A DNA stretch of 12,550 nucleotides from Lachnospiraceae bacterium (GCA_017412265.1 JAFPYK010000067.1:1-12550), one strand, 5' to 3'; positions 6,508 through 12,486 are shown, numbered from the stretch's first letter. Notes: generated by a model not told the origin, from the letters alone. Translations and numbers: made by a program.

Positions 6508-7786
6508 GTTGTTCTTCCTTTGCCGCTTTCTGCATCTTCTCACGCAGCATGAAAATGCACTCGCTGATATCCGCGCTGCCTTTTACCACATCCTCTGCGA
6601 AGCAGTAACAGGTCGGGGAGCCGCAGAAGCCGCAGTCGATATCCGGCAGCATCTTGTGGATCTCCTGGATGCGGGACATCTTCGCCATGGCCTCGCTCAT
6701 GTTGCTGGAAAGTGCTGATACAGGCGCGTACTCGACCGGACCGGACAGGTACTTCTCGGGGATCTCGGCATTGCTGTCGTCCCGGAAATCCCAGTTCTCC
6801 GACACCGGGAGATATCTCTTCAGCGTCTGAAGACGCGCCTTCGCGATATAGGGGTTCTCTACCGTCATCATGCCGCCCACGCACCCGCCGTTGCAGGCGT
6901 TGAGCTCGATGAATTCCAGGTAGGGGAAGTTGCCGTTGTCGATCTGCTCGAGGACGCGGATCACGTTCTCGATTCCGTCGGCCGCCAGGTACTTGTCGTT
7001 GAAGAGCGCGCTGGCTTCGCCGCCGGTCGATGCCCAGCTGACACCGATCATTCCGGTGTGGGAGATGGGCTCGGAAGAGAGCTCCATCTTCATGACATCG
7101 AGAAGGTCGAAATAAATGTCGCTCATGGAGAGCACCAGATCGATATCGGACTTCTTGCCGTCGCTCCCGTTCTTAATGTAGCTGACCTTGGCGGGGCACG
7201 GCGAGATAAAGACGATGCCGATGTCCTCGGACGTAAGCTCCGGATGCTTCTCCAGGGCGCGCTCGCGGGCCCGATGGGCCGCGATGTCCACCGGCGGCTG
7301 GATCGGAAGGATGTTCTCGCACAGGTAAGGATACCGGAGCGAGATCAGGCGTACGATCACAGGGCATGCCGAGCTGATCACGGGTTTCTCGATATCGTCG
7401 CGGCTCAGGTAGATGCGGGTGAGGCCGCTGACCACTTCGGCCGCGCGGGATACCTCGTACACATCGTCGAATCCCAGGTCCAGAAGGCCCTGAAGGACGT
7501 AGTCGATGTCATCCAGGTTGTCGAACTGTCCGTACAGAGACGGGGCAGGAAGAGCAACCGTATACTTGAACCGTTTGATGTCCGCCAGCTTGTCGCTGGT
7601 GGCTTTCTTTGCCTTATGAGGGCAAACGTCGATACATACGCCGCAGTCGATGCAGCGGTTGGAATTGATGCGGGCCTTGCCGTCATGAATGCGGATGGCC
7701 TCGACGGGACAGCGCCGCAGACAGTGCGTACAGCCCTTGCAGCGGTCACGGTCCAGCGAAACAGAATGACGATACTCCTTAGCCAT
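6494..7786 (-). CDS. HydS-like putative sensory [FeFe]-hydrogenase (group D type)
   Basis: This 430-residue iron-sulfur protein is related to the hydrogenase H-domain. An N-terminal two-[4Fe-4S] ferredoxin (Cys16-26 and Cys45-55) leads into the H-domain. L1 reads SSACP (138-142, Cys141), L2 reads SPCPAKVSYI (195-204, Cys197) and L3 reads ELNACNGGCVGG (294-305, Cys298 and Cys302). All four H-cluster ligand positions are present. The proton-relay Cys of TSCC is Ala140, and the conserved Glu ending L2 is lost. This is the signature of putative sensory hydrogenases. A C-terminal FeS domain (Cys385, 388, 393, 410 in CGFCGSPTC and following) replaces the PAS domain of group C HydS. RBS GAGG is five bases upstream of 7786. 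It likely reports H2 or redox state to the adjacent GHKL, DRTGG and PHP proteins. Confidence 0.9.
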   Translation of the reverse strand: MAKEYRHSVSLDRDRCKGCTHCLRRCPVEAIRIHDGKARINSNRCIDCGVCIDVCPHKAKKATSDKLADIKRFKYTVALPAPSLYGQFDNLDDIDYVLQGLLDLGFDDVYEVSRAAEVVSGLTRIYLSRDDIEKPVISSACPVIVRLISLRYPYLCENILPIQPPVDIAAHRARERALEKHPELTSEDIGIVFISPCPAKVSYIKNGSDGKKSDIDLVLSMSDIYFDLLDVMKMELSSEPISHTGMIGVSWASTGGEASALFNDKYLAADGIENVIRVLEQIDNGNFPYLEFIELNACNGGCVGGMMTVENPYIAKARLQTLKRYLPVSENWDFRDDSNAEIPEKYLSGPVEYAPVSALSSNMSEAMAKMSRIQEIHKMLPDIDCGFCGSPTCYCFAEDVVKGSADISECIFMLREKMQKAAKEEQHEDQ

Positions 7787-7799
7787 ATCTGCCTCTGCC

Positions 7800-8225
7800 T
7801 CAAGCGACCTTCACGGTCATGGTGATCGTCGTGCCGACACCCAGTTTGGTATCGATCTCCATGGAATCGGTGTAGCGTTTCATGTTCGGCAGTCCCATCC
7901 CGGCACCGAATCCGAGGGAACGGATACTGTCCGAGGCGGTGGAATAGCCCTCCTTCATAGCCAGGGCTACGTCGGGGATTCCGGGGCCTCTGTCAGCCAG
8001 CACGATCTTGACTTCCTCCGGGGAGACGATGACGTCTGCGGATCCGCCGTCGGCGTGGATGACCATATTAATCTCGCCCTCATACATGGCGATTGCCACA
8101 CGTTTGATGACGTCCGCAGGGAATCCGAGGTGCCGCAGCTTCCGCTTGACCTGCACTGAGGCGTTGCCGGCAGAGGTAAAGTTTTCTCCGTCAACGTCAA
8201 AGTGGAAAGTGATTGCTTCTGCCAT
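7800..8225 (-). CDS. RsbW/anti-sigma-type GHKL ATPase
   Basis: This 141-residue ATP-binding protein has the compact serine-kinase/anti-sigma (RsbW, SpoIIAB) fold. The N box is YEGEINMVIHA (48-58, Asn53), the G1 box is DRGPGI (78-83), and the G2 box is GFGAGMGLPNMKR (105-117). There are no extra domains. Family members bind sigma factors or phosphorylate STAS antagonists; none of those partners is encoded here, so the target is unknown. Its position just ahead of the HydS-like gene is common to several clostridial hydrogenase clusters as I remember them. It lies 13 bases from each neighbour with GGAGGG upstream of the start, consistent with one polycistronic message. Confidence 0.88.
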   Translation of the reverse strand: MAEAITFHFDVDGENFTSAGNASVQVKRKLRHLGFPADVIKRVAIAMYEGEINMVIHADGGSADVIVSPEEVKIVLADRGPGIPDVALAMKEGYSTASDSIRSLGFGAGMGLPNMKRYTDSMEIDTKLGVGTTITMTVKVA

Positions 8226-8238
8226 GTCCGCCCTCCCT

Positions 8239-8586
8239 TCAGTTGGTTTCTCCGCGCAGTCCGTTCAGGTAGAGTATTCCGCAGGCTTTAAAAAGCGTAT
8301 AATCACTGGCAAGAAGCACAAGACCGGTCTCTTCCGCAAGGCGGATCATATCATGATTCGGTCTCTTGCTGCGCACAAATACGATGCACCGCATATCCAT
8401 CATCTCGGCAGTCTTAATGACCTGGGGATTCACCAGTCCGGTCAGCAGGACGGCCTGGTTCTTGACATAGGCGAGCACGTCGCTCATCATGTCACAGCCG
8501 CAGGCAGAGCAGAGTTCGGTGTCCAGGTCGTCTTCACAGCACAGGACTTCCGCATCCAAAAGGTCTTTTACTTCTGAGATCTTCAT
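8239..8586 (-). CDS. DRTGG-domain protein, first copy, cysteine-rich
   Basis: This 115-residue DRTGG-domain protein is paralogous to the gene at 6178-6507. Both start MKISE and share the strand-helix layout and a closing F/YELC- or FKACG-type helix. This copy has a cysteine cluster: Cys16, 17, 26, 29 and 31 (ELCSACGCD at 25-32), plus Cys67 and Cys102. The other copy has only one Cys, and the cluster falls where it has GFYAGD. The arrangement could bind a metal or Fe-S cluster or form disulfides, which would give a redox-sensitive version. The start at 8586 lies 25 bases after hydC. The Shine-Dalgarno is weak (AAGAAAG), so translation may be lower than for hydC. Confidence 0.83.
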   Translation of the reverse strand: MKISEVKDLLDAEVLCCEDDLDTELCSACGCDMMSDVLAYVKNQAVLLTGLVNPQVIKTAEMMDMRCIVFVRSKRPNHDMIRLAEETGLVLLASDYTLFKACGILYLNGLRGETN

Positions 8587-8611
8587 AGGCGATACTTTCT
8601 TGACCGCGGGA

Positions 8612-9088
8612 TCAATAGTTGGCCAGAATGCCCTTGATGTCGGCAGGGACCAGTCTTCCGTAGACCTTATCGTTGATGGTCATAACGGGAGCAAGGCCGC
8701 AGCAGCCGAGACAGCGGGTATCCTGAATGGTGAACTTGCCGTCAGCGGTGGTCTCGCCGACCTCGATGCCGAGGTTCTTCTTGACCTCGTCGAGGACGTC
8801 CTTCGCGCCTTTGACGTAGCAAGCGGTTCCCTGACATACGCTGACGATGTACTCGCCCTTGGGCTGCAGGGAGAACTGGGAATAGAAGGTGGCGACGCCG
8901 TAGACATCGGTTACCGGGATACCAAGCCGGTCAGCGATAAAAATCTGGGTCTCCAGGGAGAGATAGCTGAATAAATCCTGCGCCTTCTGCATCACGGGCA
9001 TCAGAGGACCCTTTTTGTCCTTGTACTCGTCGATGAAGGCTGCGAGCTCAGCATATTTCTGCTTCTTTTCTTCTTCTGTGAGAGTCAT
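8612..9088 (-). CDS. hydC: Hydrogenase subunit HydC (NuoE-like [2Fe-2S] protein)
   Basis: This 158-residue NuoE-family thioredoxin-fold subunit is the partner of HydB in bifurcating hydrogenases. The four [2Fe-2S] ligands are Cys85 and Cys90 (SVCQGTAC) and Cys126 and Cys130 (TRCLGCCG, with an additional Cys129). The family landmark VYGVATFYSQF is at 62-72, and the N-terminal helical region is normal. Its length matches NuoE/HydC. It is the first gene of the operon, with a strong AGGAGG seven bases upstream of the ATG at 9088 and a leader of about 70 bases from the predicted start of transcription. Unusually, it is separated from hydB and hydA by seven inserted genes. Confidence 0.96.
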   Translation of the reverse strand: MTLTEEEKKQKYAELAAFIDEYKDKKGPLMPVMQKAQDLFSYLSLETQIFIADRLGIPVTDVYGVATFYSQFSLQPKGEYIVSVCQGTACYVKGAKDVLDEVKKNLGIEVGETTADGKFTIQDTRCLGCCGLAPVMTINDKVYGRLVPADIKGILANY

Positions 9089-9148
9089 GCTTGTTCCTCC
9101 TAAATGTTTCGTGGAAATAAATCTCCGAATGGCATTAGGTTACCATTA

Positions 9149-9166
9149 TTGTTAACTATTAAATTA
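9149..9166. promoter_or_regulatory. Second, weaker Rex-like site over the -10
   Basis: TTGTTAA (9149-9155) is an exact Rex half-site. Four bases later the second half reads TAAATTA, matching four of seven positions of TTAACAA. It covers the presumed transcription start and part of the -10. It lies exactly 25 bases from the better site at 9174 in the same orientation, so the exact half-sites recur about 2.4 helical turns apart. Confidence 0.35.
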
Positions 9167-9191
9167 TACTAGATTGTTAAGCGAAAAACAA
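9163..9191 (-). promoter_or_regulatory. Promoter of the hydrogenase operon
   Basis: On the minus strand TTGTTT (9191-9186), a 17-base spacer and a perfect TATAAT (9168-9163) form a sigma70-type promoter. The predicted start near 9156 gives a leader of about 70 bases before hydC. The surrounding DNA is sharply AT-rich compared with the genes. No other promoter is obvious within the operon. Confidence 0.8.
9174..9191. promoter_or_regulatory. Rex-like operator overlapping the hyd -35
   Basis: TTGTTAAGCGAAAAACAA matches the clostridial Rex consensus TTGTTAA-N4-TTAACAA at 12 of 14 specified positions: the first half is exact and the second half is 5 of 7. It covers the -35 hexamer. Rex is an NADH/NAD+-responsive repressor known to control hydrogenase and fermentation genes in Clostridia and Thermotoga. 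Binding is inferred from sequence only. Confidence 0.6.
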
Positions 9192-9227
9192 GGGGCTAAC
9201 TGTGGGCTTTTGGCCGGGCGAAAATGA

Positions 9228-9256
9228 TTGTGGGAGGGATATGAATCTGTTATAAT
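9228..9256 (+). promoter_or_regulatory. Promoter of the YdcF-like gene
   Basis: TTGTGG (9228-9233), a 17-base spacer and TATAAT (9251-9256) preceded by an extended -10 TGT (9248-9250). Transcription would start near 9263, giving a leader of roughly 78 bases. The promoter is divergent from the hyd promoter with 36 bases between the two -35 elements. The arms GGATAT (9237-9242) and ATATCC (9259-9264) flank the -10 as a 6-bp dyad. Confidence 0.7.
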
Positions 9257-9304
9257 GTATATCCGCAGTGCTTTGCTGAGGTCATTTGAAGAGGAAGAGG
9301 AATC

Positions 9305-9332
9305 CGGACGGGGCCGGCGCCCCGCCCGTTTT
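9305..9332 (+). promoter_or_regulatory. GC-rich leader hairpin with T run before the YdcF-like gene
   Basis: CGGGGC (9309-9314) pairs with GCCCCG (9319-9324) around CGGC. The stem extends through one mismatch by CGG/CCG (9305-9307 with 9326-9328), and TTTT follows (9329-9332). The Shine-Dalgarno GAGG begins at 9333. The structure has the form of a weak intrinsic terminator or attenuator and abuts the ribosome binding site. No alternative pairing that would make it a riboswitch was found. Confidence 0.4.
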
Positions 9333-9340
9333 GAGGTGTT

Positions 9341-10840
9341 ATGAAGAGGATTTATGTGATTTTGACCAGGGTGTTTCTGGCGATGGTCTGCCTGGCGGTG
9401 CTCTGGGTTCAGGGCGACACTCTGACGGTGGAAACGTACGGGGCGGACGTCGCGAAGCATCCGGAGACCCTGAGGGTGACGCTGGAGCAGGAGAAGGAGC
9501 TGGTCCGGATCAAGGATCAGTGGACGGAGGGGAATCTGGTGTATGTGACCCTCGAGGCGACGGGGGAGGTGCTTCCGGCCGGGAGAAACCGTGTCTTCGT
9601 GAAGGTGTCGGATGCGGCCAACCCTGTATCGAGCAGCAGCGCGATGGCCTATGTGCATATGGGAAGGATCGTGACGAGCAACGAGTACTTCGGCGGCTGC
9701 ACCGGAGGCTGGGTGATCCCGGTCTGCATGTGTCTGTACCTGTGCCTGCTCTTTGTCCTGCTGCTTCGGCGGTACCGCAGGGATATGGCGAGGAATCTGT
9801 ACCAGTCGAGGAATATCGCGAACCTCGGCCTGCTGGTCTATCTCGGATTCCTGATCGTCCTGATGCTGCTGCAGATTCCGGCGGGCACCGGAGTGATCGG
9901 CATCGTCCGGGCGGTGCTCGGGTCGGCGGACCGGTTCTCGATCGTCACATTCCCGGTGGCTTTTATCGTGTCGGTCATGGCTGCGGCCAGCAATTTCCGG
10001 CTGATGAGGCGGGAAGGCAGGACGTGGCGCAATATGCTGGGCGTGATTCTGGGCGCATTTTTCTGCCTGAGCATCATCGGAGTGACGCTGGTTGAGAATT
10101 ATCTGTACTATTCCGCAGACGCGGTCATTGACGTGCACAACCTGAGCGGCTGGGGCTACTACACCTTCCTGTTTGTGAAGAACGCTTTTCTCGGTGCCGT
10201 TGTCTATCTGGAGATGCTCCTGATCGCGACGGTGGTTCTGGGATTCAAGGCTGCGAGGCGGATCCCGGCATTTGACAAGGACTACATCCTGATCCTGGGA
10301 AGCAGGATCATGGAGGACGGGACGCTCACGAGGCTTCTGCAGGGCAGGGCCGACCGGGCCGTGGAATTTGCGAAGATGCAGAAGAAGGCCGCGGGGAAGG
10401 ACCTGGTCTTCGTGCCTTCCGGCGGAAAGGGCTCGGATGAAGTGATGGCGGAGGGCGACGCGATCGCGGCGTATCTGAGGGGCATCGGCATCCCGGAGGA
10501 GCAGATCCTCGTGGAGAACCGGTCCGTGAATACGCAGGAGAATTTCCGGAATTCGGTGGAGCTGATCCGGGAGCGCGAAGGCGGGAAGGACGCGAAGATC
10601 GCATTTTCCACGACCAATTATCACGTGCTGCGCTCGGGCATGATCGCCACGGCGCAGGGAGTGCGCGCGGAGGGCATCGGAAGCGCGACGAAGCGGTATT
10701 TCTGGGTGAATGCATTTGTCCGGGAGTACATTGCGACGCTGGCGAGTGAGAAGAGAAGAAATGCCAAGGTGCTGGCTGTGGTGCTCGTGATGATCACCCT
10801 GATGGTGGCCCTGGAGTATGTGTCGATGGCGGTGCTGTAA
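9341..10840 (+). CDS. Polytopic YdcF/SanA-family (DUF218) protein
   Basis: This is a 499-residue integral membrane protein with a C-terminal DUF218 domain (about 314-465). Conserved elements are DYILILGSRI (314-323), LLQGRADRAVEF, PSGGKGSDE (359-367), ENRSVNTQENF and STTNYHVLRS, which are the polar residues typical of this SanA/ElyC/YdcF fold. The N-terminus has one membrane segment (about 5-24), then an extracytoplasmic-looking region of about 95 residues, then some five helices (about 123-305). A last helix lies at about 475-495. Family members are linked to envelope homeostasis, but the reaction is not established. The start has GAGG four bases upstream and no competing Met. It has its own promoter and a hairpin terminator, and no clear link to the hydrogenase. 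Confidence 0.88.
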   Translation: MKRIYVILTRVFLAMVCLAVLWVQGDTLTVETYGADVAKHPETLRVTLEQEKELVRIKDQWTEGNLVYVTLEATGEVLPAGRNRVFVKVSDAANPVSSSSAMAYVHMGRIVTSNEYFGGCTGGWVIPVCMCLYLCLLFVLLLRRYRRDMARNLYQSRNIANLGLLVYLGFLIVLMLLQIPAGTGVIGIVRAVLGSADRFSIVTFPVAFIVSVMAAASNFRLMRREGRTWRNMLGVILGAFFCLSIIGVTLVENYLYYSADAVIDVHNLSGWGYYTFLFVKNAFLGAVVYLEMLLIATVVLGFKAARRIPAFDKDYILILGSRIMEDGTLTRLLQGRADRAVEFAKMQKKAAGKDLVFVPSGGKGSDEVMAEGDAIAAYLRGIGIPEEQILVENRSVNTQENFRNSVELIREREGGKDAKIAFSTTNYHVLRSGMIATAQGVRAEGIGSATKRYFWVNAFVREYIATLASEKRRNAKVLAVVLVMITLMVALEYVSMAVL

Positions 10841-10865
10841 GACCGGAGATATCAGAGAAAAAGAA

Positions 10866-10902
10866 AAGGCCATGCGGAACCGAATCGGTTCCGCATGGCC
10901 TT
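10866..10902. terminator. Bidirectional terminator between YdcF-like and MATE genes
   Basis: A perfect 18-bp inverted repeat (10866-10883 and 10885-10902) has a one-base centre, in practice a 16-bp stem with a five-base loop. On the minus strand it is followed by TTCTTTTTC, a good tract for ending the MATE transcript. On the plus strand the tract is weaker (TTATTGT). It lies 25 bases after the YdcF-like stop and 15 bases after the MATE stop. Confidence 0.9.
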
Positions 10903-10917
10903 ATTGTCTGCCATGAA

Positions 10918-12291
10918 TCAGAGATCGATCACCTTCATGACCCGGTGATTGTAATACAGGCTTAAGAGCAGGGCCGCGAACTCTGCGATCGGGAAGGCCA
11001 GCCATACGAGGTTGAGCTGCCCGGTCCGGGAGAGAAGCCACGCGACCGGCAGAAGTACGAAGAGCTGACGGATCAGGGAGAGGTAGAGGCCGTACATGCT
11101 CTTGCCGAGGGCCTGGCAGACGGAGATGCTCACGATGGAGAAGCCGGCCAGGAGGAAGGAGAGGCTGATGTAGCGCAGGGCGGGGATGCCGATGCGAAGC
11201 ATCTCTTCCGAGGGGGCGAACATCCCCAGCAGAAGCTGAGGGAAGAGCTGGAAGGCCGCGAGTCCCACCAGCATGATGATCGTCGCGTAGAGGATGGCCT
11301 TGCGCCGGGTCTCGAGGATCCTCGGCTTGTTGCGCGCGCCGTAGTTGTAGGCGACGATCGGGACCACGCCGTTGTTCATACCGAAGACGGGCATGAAGAC
11401 GAAGCTCTGGAGCTTGAAGTACGCGCCGAAGACGGCGGTTGCGGTCGAATTGAAGCTCAGCAGGATCTTGTTCATGAAGAAGTTCATGACCGAGCCGATG
11501 GAGGCCATCACGATGGAGGGCACGCCGATCTGGTAAATGCGCCGGATGATCTTGCCTTCGGGCTTCATCTGGCGGATGTCGAGCTTGATGTCATGGTTTA
11601 AGCGGATATTTAAGATCAGGCCGAGGGTCATCGCGAGAATCTGCCCGGCGACGGTCGCCACCGCGGCGCCCGCGATGCCCATCTTCGGGAGTCCGAGATA
11701 GCCGAAGATCAGGATCGGGTCCAGGATGATGTTCGTGACCGCACCGGTCATCTGGGTGATCATCGTGTAGACGGTGCGCCCGGTGGAGGTCAGAAGACGC
11801 TCCGTCATGATCGCGCCGAAGAGGCCGAAGGAGACCACCGTGACGATCTCGGTGTAGGTGGTTCCGTAGTCGATGATGGCCTGGATGTCGGTCAGCGACT
11901 CAAAATAGATCCGGGTGAAAAACAGGCCGAAGATCACGAAGACCAGGCTCGAGGCCACGGCCAGGAAGAGGGCGTTGTTGGCTGTCTTATTCGCCCGCCT
12001 GTAATTCTTCTCGCCGAGGGCACGGGAGAGGACCGCGTTGACGCCGACCGCCGTGCCGGTGCCGACCGCGATCATGATGTTCTGCACCGGGAAGGCGAGA
12101 GAGACGGCGGAGAGCGCGTCTTCGCTCAGGCGGGAGACGTAGATCGAGTCGACGATGTTATAGAGGGCCTGCACCAGCATCGAGATCATGATGGGCAGGG
12201 ACATGGTAAATATCAGCTTCGGGATGGGCTCGTAGCCCATCTTGTTCTCCTCGTGGAGTTCTTCGAGGACAGCGGGTTCTTGTTCGTTCAT
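10918..12291 (-). CDS. MATE-family efflux transporter (MepA/DinF-like)
   Basis: This 457-residue protein is in the multidrug and toxic compound extrusion family, typically an H+- or Na+-coupled cation/drug exporter in the cytoplasmic membrane. About twelve helices are visible in two homologous halves. Family marks include PIPKLIFTMSLPIMISMLVQ at the first helix, ALYNIVDSIYVSRL, LSAVSLAFP, AVGVNAVLSRALGE, and in the second half the segment around FGMNNGVVPIVAYNYGA. The start at 12291 is chosen over an in-frame ATG at 12387 because that ATG lies upstream of a near-perfect promoter and so would not be transcribed. The chosen start has AAAGGA nine bases upstream and gives the usual family length. 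The substrate is unknown. Confidence 0.93.
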   Translation of the reverse strand: MNEQEPAVLEELHEENKMGYEPIPKLIFTMSLPIMISMLVQALYNIVDSIYVSRLSEDALSAVSLAFPVQNIMIAVGTGTAVGVNAVLSRALGEKNYRRANKTANNALFLAVASSLVFVIFGLFFTRIYFESLTDIQAIIDYGTTYTEIVTVVSFGLFGAIMTERLLTSTGRTVYTMITQMTGAVTNIILDPILIFGYLGLPKMGIAGAAVATVAGQILAMTLGLILNIRLNHDIKLDIRQMKPEGKIIRRIYQIGVPSIVMASIGSVMNFFMNKILLSFNSTATAVFGAYFKLQSFVFMPVFGMNNGVVPIVAYNYGARNKPRILETRRKAILYATIIMLVGLAAFQLFPQLLLGMFAPSEEMLRIGIPALRYISLSFLLAGFSIVSISVCQALGKSMYGLYLSLIRQLFVLLPVAWLLSRTGQLNLVWLAFPIAEFAALLLSLYYNHRVMKVIDL

Positions 12292-12352
12292 TTGCGGGAA
12301 TCCTTTTCTTCTCATACCTTGTTCGGATGTTTCATCTGTTGTCTGGTTTATG

Positions 12353-12381
12353 ATTATACGTGGCGGGAGCGGGAAAGTCAA
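12353..12381 (-). promoter_or_regulatory. Promoter of the MATE gene
   Basis: On the minus strand TTGACT (12381-12376), a 17-base spacer and TATAAT (12358-12353) form a near-consensus sigma70 promoter. Transcription would begin near 12346, leaving a leader of about 55 bases. This placement excludes the upstream ATG at 12387. Confidence 0.85.
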
Positions 12382-12430
12382 ATCCATGTAAAGCGAAATT
12401 ACCTTATAAAATGGCGGAAAATGGATTTGA
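12378..12430. repeat. 10-bp inverted repeat overlapping both divergent -35 elements
   Basis: TCAAATCCAT (12378-12387) and ATGGATTTGA (12421-12430) are perfect inverted copies 33 bases apart. The left arm contains the TTGA of the MATE -35 and the right arm contains the TTGA of the rightward -35. A further partial copy, ATCCATG, lies at 12464-12470 near the rightward RBS. This is a candidate shared operator. Confidence 0.5.
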
Positions 12431-12454
12431 TGAGGTCTCTCTATGTGTTATGAT
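12427..12454 (+). promoter_or_regulatory. Promoter of the right-edge gene
   Basis: TTGATG (12427-12432), a 16-base spacer and TATGAT (12449-12454) preceded by an extended -10 TGT (12446-12448). It is divergent from the MATE promoter. Transcription would start near 12461, about 26 bases before the start codon. Confidence 0.6.
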
Positions 12455-12486
12455 AAGAGACAGATCCATGCGAGGAGGAAATAAGA

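Noticed and set aside
6178..6543. Longer DRTGG protein starting at 6543
   Set aside because: The first 12 residues are a basic run encoded within the HydS 3' end. The ATG at 6507 has a better RBS and matches the paralogue's MKISE start.
6494..7786. The HydS-like gene as a second catalytic hydrogenase
   Set aside because: Loss of the proton-relay Cys and the L2 Glu, and an altered L3, argue against high turnover.
9164..10873. Minus-strand open frame of 569 codons opposite the YdcF-like gene
   Set aside because: Its composition is Arg/His/Pro-rich and low-complexity, it runs through the terminator hairpin region, and it has no motifs. The plus strand holds a clear DUF218 protein.
10918..12387. 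Longer MATE protein starting at an ATG at 12387
   Set aside because: The ATG lies upstream of the TTGACT-17-TATAAT promoter and would not be on the transcript. The start at 12291 has an RBS and gives the normal length.
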